Shown here one piece after another: positions 17,268 through 25,354 of a stretch of DNA of 49,346 bases. Positions within the stretch are counted from its first letter, which is position 1. Every line of letters starts with the position of its first letter. The notes beneath the pieces were generated by a model. It was not told the origin of the DNA. It saw nothing but the letters and a program-made list of their open reading frames with translations, and did not search any database. The translations under genes were made by a program, and so were the position numbers. The DNA comes from Oscillospiraceae bacterium (GTDB lineage Bacteria > Bacillota > Clostridia > Oscillospirales > Acutalibacteraceae), in contig JAISGQ010000006.1 of the NCBI GenBank assembly GCA_031262985.1, positions 1-49,346 on the forward strand. The letters run 5' to 3'.

Positions 17268-18222
17268 CTCCGTACACTCCTTCATTAAAACAAGTGTTGT
17301 CAACTAAACTCATTCCATTGTCAAAAGCTGTTTTGTATTGACAAAGTAACCATTCCCTGGTTTTAAGTGTAATTTTGATATGATCATGAATTTTGGATTT
17401 TCTGTGATATAGAACCTCACTTCCAATTTCATTATTGTGGGGAAGTGAATGAAGTACAATTCCATTTTCAGAGAGTTTGTTGCAGTACGATGGTAAGAAT
17501 TTTTCATACTTCGGTTCAACCTTCCAGCGTTCTTGTTGCAACCGGGTTATGTAAAAAATATCAATATCATCTCTTATATTTTCAATTGAGTCAACAAAGG
17601 TGATGTGTGCATCAGGATAGAAACGATTAATAAGATTAAGTGTCATATTTTGTTCTGAAATTCCGGGAATAGAACAAATTGTTACATTTGCCCCTAACGC
17701 AGAAAAGGCAATTGCAACAGAATGAACTGTTCTGGATTTTAGGAAATCTCCCCACAGGCAAATATTCAACCCTCTAATTTTACCGAATACTTTATACGCA
17801 TGCACGAGCGTTGCTAATCCTTGTGTTGGGTGTTCATTCCCTCCGTCACCTAAATTAATAACTGGAACAGTAGAGTGCTTACTAACAATATATGGTACCA
17901 TTTCTTTCTGAGAACGTATCGCAATCAAATCAAAGTAATTGCTCCATAATTCCGAACTTTCCTCTAGTGTTTCTCCTTTTTTAATTGATGTTTCTTCGAG
18001 AGACGAAAAATGTATAACATTACCGCCTAGCTTTTGAATAGCAGACTCTGTGGAAAAACGAGTACGAGAGCTACTTTCTTCACAAAGCACGCCAACAACA
18101 AAGCCACTAGGAGCATAGTGACTTCTAATATCAAACGATAGAATATCATTATATATTTGCTCTGTCACGGTCTTTGCAATGTAAAAACTTGAAATAAAAC
18201 CTTTTGCAACTATATCTTGCAT
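17257..18222 (-). CDS. Aspartate/ornithine carbamoyltransferase-like protein
   Basis: Transcarbamoylase fold, 321 residues, closest in pattern to aspartate carbamoyltransferase (PyrB). Carbamoyl-phosphate loop ESSSRTRFS (about 49-57; PyrB has EPSTRTR), loop KKGETLEES near 81-89, HPTQ at 131-134, YITRLQQER near 224-232 (retains the PyrB Arg and Gln that hold aspartate). The PyrB HPLPRVDEI motif is changed to HSLPHNNEI. No pyrimidine genes or PyrI are nearby, so a dedicated carbamoylation of a cassette intermediate is more likely than housekeeping. It overlaps the upstream gene by 13 bp. Confidence 0.8.
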   Translation of the reverse strand: MQDIVAKGFISSFYIAKTVTEQIYNDILSFDIRSHYAPSGFVVGVLCEESSSRTRFSTESAIQKLGGNVIHFSSLEETSIKKGETLEESSELWSNYFDLIAIRSQKEMVPYIVSKHSTVPVINLGDGGNEHPTQGLATLVHAYKVFGKIRGLNICLWGDFLKSRTVHSVAIAFSALGANVTICSIPGISEQNMTLNLINRFYPDAHITFVDSIENIRDDIDIFYITRLQQERWKVEPKYEKFLPSYCNKLSENGIVLHSLPHNNEIGSEVLYHRKSKIHDHIKITLKTREWLLCQYKTAFDNGMSLVDNTCFNEGVYGGVY

Positions 18223-19226
18223 AAGAAGTCACGCACTCCTTTTCCCATAAGATATTGTGGCTGACTTACATCCCAATCATCGTTTCCTTCTATGATTATT
18301 GGCCCCGATGGAGTTATTGCCACATCCCAACCTACACTCTTCATATCAAATAATTCTCTGTGTGCTTTTTCTACAATTATTTTTGCTTCGTGAAAAAAAG
18401 GAATAGTATAACCCTTTGTTATCTCATTAACTGGATTGGGTTCTGTTGCTTCTTTTTTTATTGCAGTCTGTGCAATGCCTGTATCTATATCAATATTTGC
18501 TGCATATCCCCCTGATGACCAATTATCAATGCGTCCTTCGTTGCATGAAAACCTTACACAGGCAAAAAATGAAACTATTTCGCCGCCTCTTGTTTTTGCA
18601 GTTATTATTCTCAAAGTATTTAGGGAGGTTTTGCTCAATGCGGCCAATTTTGTATGGTTTTTAACTTTTTCCTCGACCAGCATAGATTTGTAATCTCCAT
18701 ATAATGCTTGTTTTATACTATCGCAACTAGACACCGCAATGTCATTTTGTAATGATATGAAAACAATTCCTACTCCCCAACGTTGATCTAATGGTTTAAT
18801 AACATAATCGCCTTGTCTGATCAGTTTTGCTTCGTTTGGTAACGGATTAAAATTATCATCTAAATCAAAAACTTTACCCTGAGTAATTATATAACGAGGA
18901 ATGCTTGCCGGAATTCCCTTAGAGTGTAGGAATTTTAATGTTTCAAATTTGTTTTGTAGAATAAGACATGACGGTGATTTGTCATTCCCTCTTGTTCTAA
19001 ACATTCTGCAATATGGAGTATAATTAATCACGATATTTCGAATAGTTTTTTCTGCGAAACCATAGTTTCTAAAATCGTTACCCGTAAATCCTCCAAAACA
19101 AAGAAATAATCTTTTGAGGAAAGAACCCGGAAGAATTTTTCCGTGTTTATATTCAGATGTGAAATCCAAAAACGATCTAGAAAACCAATTTTTCTTATAA
19201 TATTTTTTTCGATAATTCTTCCTCAT
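18210..19226 (-). CDS. ATP-grasp protein, sugar-transfer-associated type
   Basis: ATP-grasp ligase resembling the sugar-transfer-associated ATP-grasp family (ATPgrasp_ST). Visible elements: basic N-terminus, GDYVIKPLDQRWGVGI (ATP-binding lysine and glycine loop, about 140-155), SLNTLRIIT near 200, VDN-type segment RIDNWSSGG near 232-240, and GPIIIEGNDDWD (metal-binding Glu/Asn, about 309-320). Start at ATG 19226 with GGAG 9 bp upstream, just past the previous stop; TTG 19250 is possible. Likely forms an amide, ester or peptide bond using ATP within the cassette pathway. Confidence 0.8.
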   Translation of the reverse strand: MRKNYRKKYYKKNWFSRSFLDFTSEYKHGKILPGSFLKRLFLCFGGFTGNDFRNYGFAEKTIRNIVINYTPYCRMFRTRGNDKSPSCLILQNKFETLKFLHSKGIPASIPRYIITQGKVFDLDDNFNPLPNEAKLIRQGDYVIKPLDQRWGVGIVFISLQNDIAVSSCDSIKQALYGDYKSMLVEEKVKNHTKLAALSKTSLNTLRIITAKTRGGEIVSFFACVRFSCNEGRIDNWSSGGYAANIDIDTGIAQTAIKKEATEPNPVNEITKGYTIPFFHEAKIIVEKAHRELFDMKSVGWDVAITPSGPIIIEGNDDWDVSQPQYLMGKGVRDFLCKI

Positions 19227-19230
19227 AATT

Positions 19231-19932
19231 TTAGTCTCCAATTTCCTCAATCAATCGCTGCAATATGTTTTCGGTAAGATTTTCAGGAGAAGAGCAATTT
19301 CTTATAGGCTTGATATTATTGCTTTCAAACTCATCTATCCACATTTTATGAAACACTAAAAAACGAGAAAGTCTTTCGCAATCATATCCATCTATAGTTA
19401 AATGCCTATATGAAGATACTGTTCTATTAGGAAGCAAAACATTTTTAAAATAATCGAAATCCGTAGTCAGGTAAATAAACACCATTTTTAAATCTGGAAA
19501 AGATTCCTGTTTCTTTAGCATAATCGATGGTAAAATATGTATCCCCTCGATAATTGTGTTCTTTTTATGTCTATACGCATCTTGCAATACATTGTCCACA
19601 GCGTCACAAATTAATTTCGATTGCTTCCTAAATCCAGAAATCATATTATTTTCAGTATGTTCGTCGTAATATTTCCAGCATTCATGTGAGAAATACCGTA
19701 AAAGAGGTTTCCCTTCTTCTTTTGATGCTAATATATATCGCAGTGTATCCGTACATATCAAATTACGGATACCTAACAAATGACACAACTCCATAGAAAC
19801 CGAAGATTTCCCCAACCCTGCGGCTCCAGAAATAAAGATGATAATCGGGTTTTCAGGATTGATTAAGTAAGTAGTTAATGAATCAATCTTATCGTTCCAA
19901 TTATTCGGTTCTATAAAGAAGTAGCCTTTCAC
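19231..19932 (-). CDS. P-loop kinase, 2-phosphoglycerate-kinase-like
   Basis: Small-molecule kinase of 233 residues: Walker A SGAAGLGKSS (about 35-44), CTDTLRYIL near 58-66 and TIIEGIHILP near 124-133. The spacing and the 'TD-x-x-R' and 'IEG-x-H' motifs match the 2-phosphoglycerate kinase group, which makes 2,3-bisphosphoglycerate in some archaea, but related proteins phosphorylate other acids. GTG start overlaps the previous stop (GTGA). With the Ldh2-type dehydrogenase before it, a 2-hydroxyacid phosphate is a plausible intermediate; this is inference. Confidence 0.7.
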   Translation of the reverse strand: MKGYFFIEPNNWNDKIDSLTTYLINPENPIIIFISGAAGLGKSSVSMELCHLLGIRNLICTDTLRYILASKEEGKPLLRYFSHECWKYYDEHTENNMISGFRKQSKLICDAVDNVLQDAYRHKKNTIIEGIHILPSIMLKKQESFPDLKMVFIYLTTDFDYFKNVLLPNRTVSSYRHLTIDGYDCERLSRFLVFHKMWIDEFESNNIKPIRNCSSPENLTENILQRLIEEIGD

Positions 19933-20912
19933 AAACTAACCCCAACTTTCTCTAAAAGTTGTTGTTCAGATACTGAGAGCATAATCCCATTCTGTAATGC
20001 ATCATTCATCAATAGTTCTGCATTATCTCCTGGTGTCCGTGCAGGGTCGTCGGGCGAAATAGGTCTTGAATTATTAATATCATTTCGCAGATTTGATGCA
20101 TTTCTAAGAACAGAATCCATATCCACAAATAAATCCGGCTTGCAGGTGAAGAATAGCATCGCTCTCATTTCACCGTTCTGTTTACCGCATTTTTGATTCA
20201 AAAAAGCTCCCGCAAGTAACTCTACCATCAATGCTATAGCACTGCTCTTATACCCACCGAAAGTTGTCAAAGCTCCTTTGAGCGCCTTATTTGGATCAGT
20301 GGTAAAATTTCCTTCGTTATCCAACGCAACATTCTCAGGCAATAATTTCCCGCTTTCGATGGACTGTTTAATCTTTGCGGCAGGAATTTTTGTTATTGAC
20401 ATATCAATAACAATAGGATGTTCCTTTGTGGGGAATGCAAAACCAATGGGATTAGTGCCAAAAATAGGTTCCGTGCTACCATAAGGAGCCACTTTGCTGT
20501 TTGCAACTGAAATATCAATTGCAATTAACTTATGCTTGTTGACCACATTCCATACAGGGTAACCCGCAGTAATAAAAGGATATGGATTTTTTACACCCAC
20601 GATTGAAAAACCGTGATTGAGAGTTTTTTCAACCGATATATCCATTGCTCTTTTTGACACAACTGGGCCGATGCATTCACAGCCGTCAAGAAATGCAAAT
20701 TGTTCGGAATCGCTCAACACTTTAATCCGGTCTGCTCCCTTTGAGGCTCTCTTAACCATTGAAGGAAGCATTAATAACCCGTGAGATTTTTTTCCTCGAA
20801 TTTGTCCGTAGATGATTTCGTCAGCTACAACTGTTGCATCAAGCTCGGTTGCACCGGCCAAAGTTAAAACTTCAACTAACTTTGCTTTAAGATTATCAAC
20901 GGTGATTTTCAT
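19929..20912 (-). CDS. Ldh2-family (malate/L-lactate/sulfolactate-type) dehydrogenase
   Basis: NAD(P)-dependent oxidoreductase of the Ldh2/MDH2 fold (not the Rossmann lactate dehydrogenases), 327 residues. Family marks: GKKSHGL with the predicted catalytic His near 44, VVGVKN-like strand, FGTNPIGFAFP near 156-166 and FGGYKSSAIALMVELLAG near 219-236. Members interconvert 2-oxo and 2-hydroxy acids, for example in sulfolactate, ureidoglycolate or imine metabolism. ATG overlaps the upstream stop (ATGA) with GGAGGAG ahead. Probably supplies or oxidises a hydroxyacid or imino acid for the cassette product. Confidence 0.85.
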   Translation of the reverse strand: MKITVDNLKAKLVEVLTLAGATELDATVVADEIIYGQIRGKKSHGLLMLPSMVKRASKGADRIKVLSDSEQFAFLDGCECIGPVVSKRAMDISVEKTLNHGFSIVGVKNPYPFITAGYPVWNVVNKHKLIAIDISVANSKVAPYGSTEPIFGTNPIGFAFPTKEHPIVIDMSITKIPAAKIKQSIESGKLLPENVALDNEGNFTTDPNKALKGALTTFGGYKSSAIALMVELLAGAFLNQKCGKQNGEMRAMLFFTCKPDLFVDMDSVLRNASNLRNDINNSRPISPDDPARTPGDNAELLMNDALQNGIMLSVSEQQLLEKVGVSL

Positions 20913-22003
20913 TTTTTGTTCTCCTCCACTTTCCAGCTTATTGAATATGTATACCCTGTTTTAGGATTGGGTATCTCTAATTGCATATGTACTTCGCCAT
21001 AACTATCGACCTTTTTTAAACTATTTTCTATTCTTGCAATTTCACCATGATCAACACAATCTTCGCAATATTGCCTTGAACTGTATGCTATAACTTTAAA
21101 ATCTTTAGCCACAGTTTTATCCTCAAATAACAACTCCAACAACAGCGCCTTGGTTTGTGTGTTTATAAAATAATGATGTTCAACACGATCGTGGAAAAAT
21201 GGATACCCTGGGCATTCAACCATTTCTTTTAATTTTTCTTTTGAGGCGGGAAAGTATTCTGGGAACTCAACTACAAATCCATACTTAAATACATCGTTTT
21301 TCTTTAACGGTGAACTTAAAACATAAGTCCAGTTAAATTTTTGCTCGTTTTGTACGAAATTCTTTATCTCTAACTTTCTTCCGTCATCACAATAATTGCG
21401 GATTTCAGGTTTTACGACGCTACAATTTGTATTCCAACATGGAGAATATTGAGTGTAAATAGAATGGCTAAAATCGTTTAGGGCAGCAGCTAAACAAACA
21501 ATCTCGGCAGTTGTCGAATACTTAACAGAGCCATCCATTTTTAATTCAACTTTATGACGTAGATAATTTCTTGAAAAAGTAGTGCTTGGAACAAATGGGA
21601 CATCTATTAATCGTGAAAAATTAGCTAAATATGCAACTGTAGATACTGTATCTGTCTTCTCCTTTTTTAGAACTTCAATATTGCTATCAAATACACTAGG
21701 AATATTTTCATACGAGGAATAATTTATGATTCCCATCGGCAGATTTCTTCCGCTTGCACAATCCCTTTCTTCTGCCATCCAAAGGGTAAAATTGGTGATT
21801 TGACCGTCATCTTGTTTGTTGTCCTCTAACAAAAATAATATGGCTTGACTTTTGAATATTTCTTGTCTTATTTTTTCGTGTATGTCACCTGGGGATTTAT
21901 AGTCGCAAATAAATAACTCTATGCCGACTTCTTTTGCATAGTCAACACATTGAATTGCAAAATCGCTTTTAGGGAATTTGCAAGAAAAAAACACTCTGCT
22001 CAT
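20909..22003 (-). CDS. TIR-like N-terminal domain protein (364 aa)
   Basis: No confident family. Residues about 1-135 have a TIR-like pattern: VFFSCKF first strand, GIELFICDY second, a helix ending in SQAILFLLEDN, then TLWMAEERDCASGRNLPMGII, where Glu 78 or 79 is in the position of the catalytic glutamate of TIR NADases. Residues 136-364 are a separate unrecognised domain with several Cys/His (PCWNTNCS, YCEDCVDHGE). It overlaps both neighbours by ATGA, so it is an integral part of the cassette. It could be an NAD-consuming effector or a glycosyl-bond-cleaving biosynthetic enzyme. Confidence 0.55.
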   Translation of the reverse strand: MSRVFFSCKFPKSDFAIQCVDYAKEVGIELFICDYKSPGDIHEKIRQEIFKSQAILFLLEDNKQDDGQITNFTLWMAEERDCASGRNLPMGIINYSSYENIPSVFDSNIEVLKKEKTDTVSTVAYLANFSRLIDVPFVPSTTFSRNYLRHKVELKMDGSVKYSTTAEIVCLAAALNDFSHSIYTQYSPCWNTNCSVVKPEIRNYCDDGRKLEIKNFVQNEQKFNWTYVLSSPLKKNDVFKYGFVVEFPEYFPASKEKLKEMVECPGYPFFHDRVEHHYFINTQTKALLLELLFEDKTVAKDFKVIAYSSRQYCEDCVDHGEIARIENSLKKVDSYGEVHMQLEIPNPKTGYTYSISWKVEENKK

Positions 22004-22623
22004 ATTGTTTCTCCCAGTTTAATAATTTTAGATATCCTATACTCATCTACGGAACACGCCTCGATCACCACAATATTTCCTTGCTTTAACAGCTCTTTAA
22101 TATCAAATTCGTTCTTATTGGTTGCTCTATCAGTTATGACAGATATCGTTCCTCTATGGGAAATAATCAAGGCATTTTCAAAACTTGCAAACTCTTTTCT
22201 AAACCACGTCATAACTCGATCTGTGAATCGGTTAAAGGATTCTCCGCCTTCGGGCACATATGCGTTGTAATCATTAGACTCCTTCCGCGATAATTCAAGT
22301 TCTTTTATCGGTCTACCCTCGAAGACGCCAAGCGAAATTTCACGAAGTTCGGAAACAGTTTCACAATTAATTGAATATTTTATTTTTTCCACGATTGCAG
22401 AACAAGTTTGTCTACATCTTAAAAGATCGCTTGAAAAGATAAACTTTATATTTAAATTGTTCGCAATAAAGAGCCCTAGAGAGTTTGCGGTAGCTAATCC
22501 AACAGCATTCAAAGGTACATCAGTTTGCCCTTGAGCGATTTTTCCTTGAGAATAATCCGTTTCTCCATGCCTAACTAAATAAAATACCGACACAATCTCA
22601 CCTCTAATAGATAATGTTTTCAT
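22000..22623 (-). CDS. Histidine phosphatase family protein
   Basis: Phosphoglycerate-mutase-like phosphatase of about 200 residues. The phosphorylated-His motif LVRHGETDYS (His near 19), SSDLLRCRQT, EISLGVFEGRP and second catalytic His in ALIISHRGTI are all present. ATG 22623 overlaps the regulator stop (ATGA), but GTG 22593, preceded by AGAGGTGAG, gives the typical N-terminus and is a good alternative. In the cassette it probably removes a phosphate installed by the P-loop kinase, a protect-and-release logic; this is inference. Confidence 0.85.
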   Translation of the reverse strand: MKTLSIRGEIVSVFYLVRHGETDYSQGKIAQGQTDVPLNAVGLATANSLGLFIANNLNIKFIFSSDLLRCRQTCSAIVEKIKYSINCETVSELREISLGVFEGRPIKELELSRKESNDYNAYVPEGGESFNRFTDRVMTWFRKEFASFENALIISHRGTISVITDRATNKNEFDIKELLKQGNIVVIEACSVDEYRISKIIKLGETI

Positions 22624-22880
22624 ATTAAATTTTTCAAAAAGTTTCTGTCAAACAACTCAAAACTCTCCAATAACTTGTTCGAATCATCGTCCTGCATAAA
22701 CACAAGTACCATTGCTAAATATAGATGAAATTGTAGTGGACGTTTTCTCGTTTCTATGCTCATAATCGTTGGTCGTGTTACAGCCAGTTTTTTTGCTAAT
22801 TGATTTTGAGTAATATTCGCAGCCGCTCGAAGCACTGGAAGATAACCTGCCATTTTATCAGCATATTCTCTCTGTATCAT
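22620..22880 (-). CDS. XRE-type helix-turn-helix regulator (86 aa)
   Basis: Short DNA-binding protein with a Cro/C1-type HTH (LRAAANITQNQLAKKLAVTR, about 18-37, followed by PTIMSIET) and a short helical tail, no ligand domain. First gene of the cassette, AAGGAAG upstream of the ATG. An interrupted repeat CAAT-N4-ATTG (22950-22961) overlaps the -35 box of the promoter and is a possible operator, which would give autorepression of the whole cassette. Confidence 0.8.
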   Translation of the reverse strand: MIQREYADKMAGYLPVLRAAANITQNQLAKKLAVTRPTIMSIETRKRPLQFHLYLAMVLVFMQDDDSNKLLESFELFDRNFLKNLI

Positions 22881-22923
22881 TCTTCGTACTTCCTTCGATT
22901 TTTTTCACAGCAATACACTTCTA

Positions 22924-22952
22924 ATTATATCAGATTCAGACAAATAATTCAA
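22924..22952 (-). promoter_or_regulatory. Promoter of the ten-gene cassette
   Basis: Minus strand: TTGAAT (22947-22952), 17-bp spacer, TATAAT (22924-22929), 44 bp before the regulator start codon. No other comparable promoter is evident inside the packed cassette. Confidence 0.75.
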
Positions 22953-23130
22953 TATCAATTGGAAATATTTTTTATCTTTTTGAATTGATTTATATTAGTA
23001 TTTCACCTACAATACCAATTATACAAGCAGTGTATTCGGGTTGTTAAATGACAGAACGAAAATTGAATATATCCTCATAATAATCCATATATAAGAGTGA
23101 ATTATATAAAATCTGTAGGAGGTATTCGTT

Positions 23131-23256
23131 TTGCAAAGCGAGAAGTGTTCCGTTATAGATATAACTTTTGAAGAACTGGGCGTTGACCGCCTTTTTGTGG
23201 ACGAGGCGCATATGTTGGTAAACCGGCAAAAGCATATGAAAGATAGAATTCTTTGA
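23131..23256 (+). pseudogene. Fragment of a conjugative-element helicase/methylase
   Basis: 41 codons reading ...DITFEELGVDRLFVDEAH..., the Walker B/DEAH region of the very large SNF2-type helicase/DNA-methylase proteins carried by Firmicutes integrative conjugative elements. Similarity ends abruptly after the DEAH motif. The fragment follows AGGAGG and a TTG, but is far too short to be functional. It marks an eroded older element in the island. The rest of 22990-23380 is AT-rich and shows nothing further. Confidence 0.65.
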
Positions 23257-23412
23257 TTTTTGAATGTTGCGGTTTAAAAACAGACCACAATATCTTATTT
23301 TTAAAGAAACAATCTCTAAAATGTCGATTTCAAAATTTCTTATCAACTATTTTTGCATATTACTTGCGATTTTATCAAATAAGTGCTATGCTATATACGA
23401 GGTGATATTTAT

Positions 23413-24570
23413 ATGCTTATAGGATTTACAGTAGAAAACTTCCGCTCATTTTTGGGCGAAACATCGCTTAGTATGAAGGCAACAACGGATAAGGAGCATC
23501 GTGCTTTCAATGTGATGTCGGCACAGTCGGGCGACCTGCTTAAAAATGTCTTGATTTACGGTGCAAACGCAAGCGGCAAATCAAATTTAATTCACGCTCT
23601 TTACTATATGAAAAAGATGGTCAGTTCACCCTTTGACGCACAAACCGAGTTGATTAAAACTTGTCAGCCCTTTACCTTCCTTAAAGAAGCGGCGAATACA
23701 CCGTCACGCTTTGAGATTTTTTTTGAAGAAGACGGTGTGGTTTACGATTATGCTTTTGATATTTTGGGCGGCAAAATCAGCCGTGAATATCTTTATAAAA
23801 AATCGCAGCGAAAAACTCTTGTGTTTGAGCGTACCGCTCCCGGATACGAAAGCATTAAACTCACCGCTGATATGACGGATGTTGAACCGCTTAAGAAAAA
23901 CGTGCGTGAAGATGTGCTGTTCCTCACGTGGGCGGCGTATGCCAACAACAAGCTTGCAATTAAAATTGTTGACTGGTTTGCAAATAAGCTGATGATTTTC
24001 GGGCTTAACGGCTATGACAGAGTAAAATCTGATAGTGTCAGCGATTTTGCACAGAATTTTGTTCGCAAGGCCGACAGCGATATTCTGGAAATGAAGTCGC
24101 AAAAAGACGGCTATTACAGCTCTCACACGCTCTACAGCGGCGATTGGAACAACACCGGCAGCGTGGATGTACCCTTTGCAAAGTATTCATCCGACGGCAC
24201 AAAGCGTATGTTTGAATTATCGGACGCATTTTATAAAGCCCTTGCCGGTTCGGCGGTTATCGTTATTGACGAGCTTGATTTGCACTTGCACCCGGCGTTG
24301 GTTCGGCACTTGATTTCGCTGATTAATTCGGTTGAACACAATCCAAACAATGCGCAGCTTATCTGCACAACACATGATGTTATGCTGCTTGACGAAGATA
24401 TTCGGCGTGACCAGATTTGGTTTGTAGATAAGGATTATCATGGCGTTAGCTGCTTGTATGCACTCAGCGATTTTAAGGATGTTCGCAAAAACAGCGATAT
24501 TTTAAAGCGGTATCTGTTGGGCGTTTACGGTGCTATCCCCGATTTTGAGCGAGGTGGCACGAATGAGTAA
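23413..24570 (+). CDS. AAA ATPase, RloA/AbiLi-type (OLD/RecF-like)
   Basis: SMC/RecF-like ATPase of 385 residues from ATG 23413 (GAGGTGATATTTAT upstream). N-terminal VENFRSF, Walker A YGANASGKSNL near residues 54-64, signature-like FAKYSSDGTKRMFELSDAF, Walker B AVIVIDELDLHLHP near 280-293 and the H-loop CTTHD. It overlaps the RloB-type gene by 8 bp. The pair matches the ATPase-plus-TOPRIM-like architecture of the abortive-infection system AbiL and of RloA/RloB from restriction loci, so anti-phage function is likely but not shown. Confidence 0.85.
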   Translation: MLIGFTVENFRSFLGETSLSMKATTDKEHRAFNVMSAQSGDLLKNVLIYGANASGKSNLIHALYYMKKMVSSPFDAQTELIKTCQPFTFLKEAANTPSRFEIFFEEDGVVYDYAFDILGGKISREYLYKKSQRKTLVFERTAPGYESIKLTADMTDVEPLKKNVREDVLFLTWAAYANNKLAIKIVDWFANKLMIFGLNGYDRVKSDSVSDFAQNFVRKADSDILEMKSQKDGYYSSHTLYSGDWNNTGSVDVPFAKYSSDGTKRMFELSDAFYKALAGSAVIVIDELDLHLHPALVRHLISLINSVEHNPNNAQLICTTHDVMLLDEDIRRDQIWFVDKDYHGVSCLYALSDFKDVRKNSDILKRYLLGVYGAIPDFERGGTNE

Positions 24571-25120
24571 ATACGACAGAAAACAGCCGTTTCGCACCGC
24601 TAAAGAAGAAGTTCTTGTTGTCTGCGGCGGTCAAACGGAAGAAATTTATTTTAAGGCATTCAATAAGATTTTTCGCCCGTCTTTGGGAAGAGTCAGCATT
24701 GTAACGGCGGTTGAAGCCAAAAACCCAATGCAGATTGTGGAATACGCAATCAAAGCATGGCAACGCAACGACGCTTACAATGCGGTTTGGTGCGTTTTTG
24801 ATAAGGATGATTTTACAGATTTTGATGAAGCAATTATTTATGCTGAGAAAAATGGCATCGGCACTGCCTTTTCAAACCAAGCGTTTGAAGTATGGTTCAT
24901 CTGCCATTTTCGTGAGCAGAATGCTCCGCTAAACCGCAGCCAATATAAAAGAGAGCTTACAAAACTGCTTGATTTTGAATACGGAAAAGATGCCGCAACA
25001 ATAAGCAAAGTCAGCGAATTTCTGCTGGATATTGATAAAACCAACACGGCAATTGATAACGCACGGCTCGCATACGAAAAGCACGTTGCCTTTACAATTC
25101 CCAAGCAACCGTCGGCATAG
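24563..25120 (+). CDS. RloB/AbiLii-type protein, C-terminus probably truncated
   Basis: TOPRIM-like effector partner of the ATPase. Start ATG 24563 (GAGGTGG upstream). Motifs: LVVCGGQTEEIYFKAF (metal-binding Glu near 24-25), WCVFDKDDF (Asp cluster near 77-82), FSNQAFEVWFICHF (near 104-117) and AIDNA near the end. These fit RloB. The usual C-terminal segment after 'PST' is absent: the frame ends at QPSA and runs into unrelated sequence with a Ser/Thr-rich reverse frame, so a late frameshift or recombination has probably clipped it. About 185 residues against roughly 200-220 expected. Confidence 0.8.
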   Translation: MSKYDRKQPFRTAKEEVLVVCGGQTEEIYFKAFNKIFRPSLGRVSIVTAVEAKNPMQIVEYAIKAWQRNDAYNAVWCVFDKDDFTDFDEAIIYAEKNGIGTAFSNQAFEVWFICHFREQNAPLNRSQYKRELTKLLDFEYGKDAATISKVSEFLLDIDKTNTAIDNARLAYEKHVAFTIPKQPSA

Positions 25121-25289
25121 TTGCCGCTGTTTGTGGATTAGATGACGGCGATGACTCTTTTTTATCGCTCACAGCCGGTTCGGTTGCAGGAATTATATTT
25201 TCGCTCGTAACCGAAGTTGTAGAAACCGAATTTTCTTGGCTGTCTGAAAAAGAAGTGGGCTGAGTCGCTGCCATATGTACTTTAAACGC

Positions 25290-25330
25290 AAAAAAGCCGA
25301 CTGTTTTGAAATAATCAATACAATCGGCTT
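25290..25330 (-). terminator. Terminator of the 121-aa gene
   Basis: Minus strand: stem AAGCCGA...TCGGCTT with a loop of about 23 nt, followed by six T, 24 bp after the stop at 25355. Confidence 0.7.
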
Positions 25331-25354
25331 AAAATATGAATTTGAGTTTTTCTT

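Noticed and set aside
17257..18222. Housekeeping pyrB or argF
   Set aside because: Altered signature motifs and a cassette context without pyrimidine or arginine genes argue against it, although this needs a genome check.
23044..23346. 100-aa frame on the minus strand
   Set aside because: It is antisense to a recognisable helicase DEAH fragment on the plus strand and has no motif of its own.
22900..23400. Retron or diversity-generating element near the cassette
   Set aside because: No reverse transcriptase, template repeat or structured RNA signal was seen.
25092..25274. 60-aa Ser/Thr-rich minus-strand gene
   Set aside because: No ribosome-binding site and overlap with the RloB-type gene; it may be a scrap of a mobile-element protein but cannot be supported.
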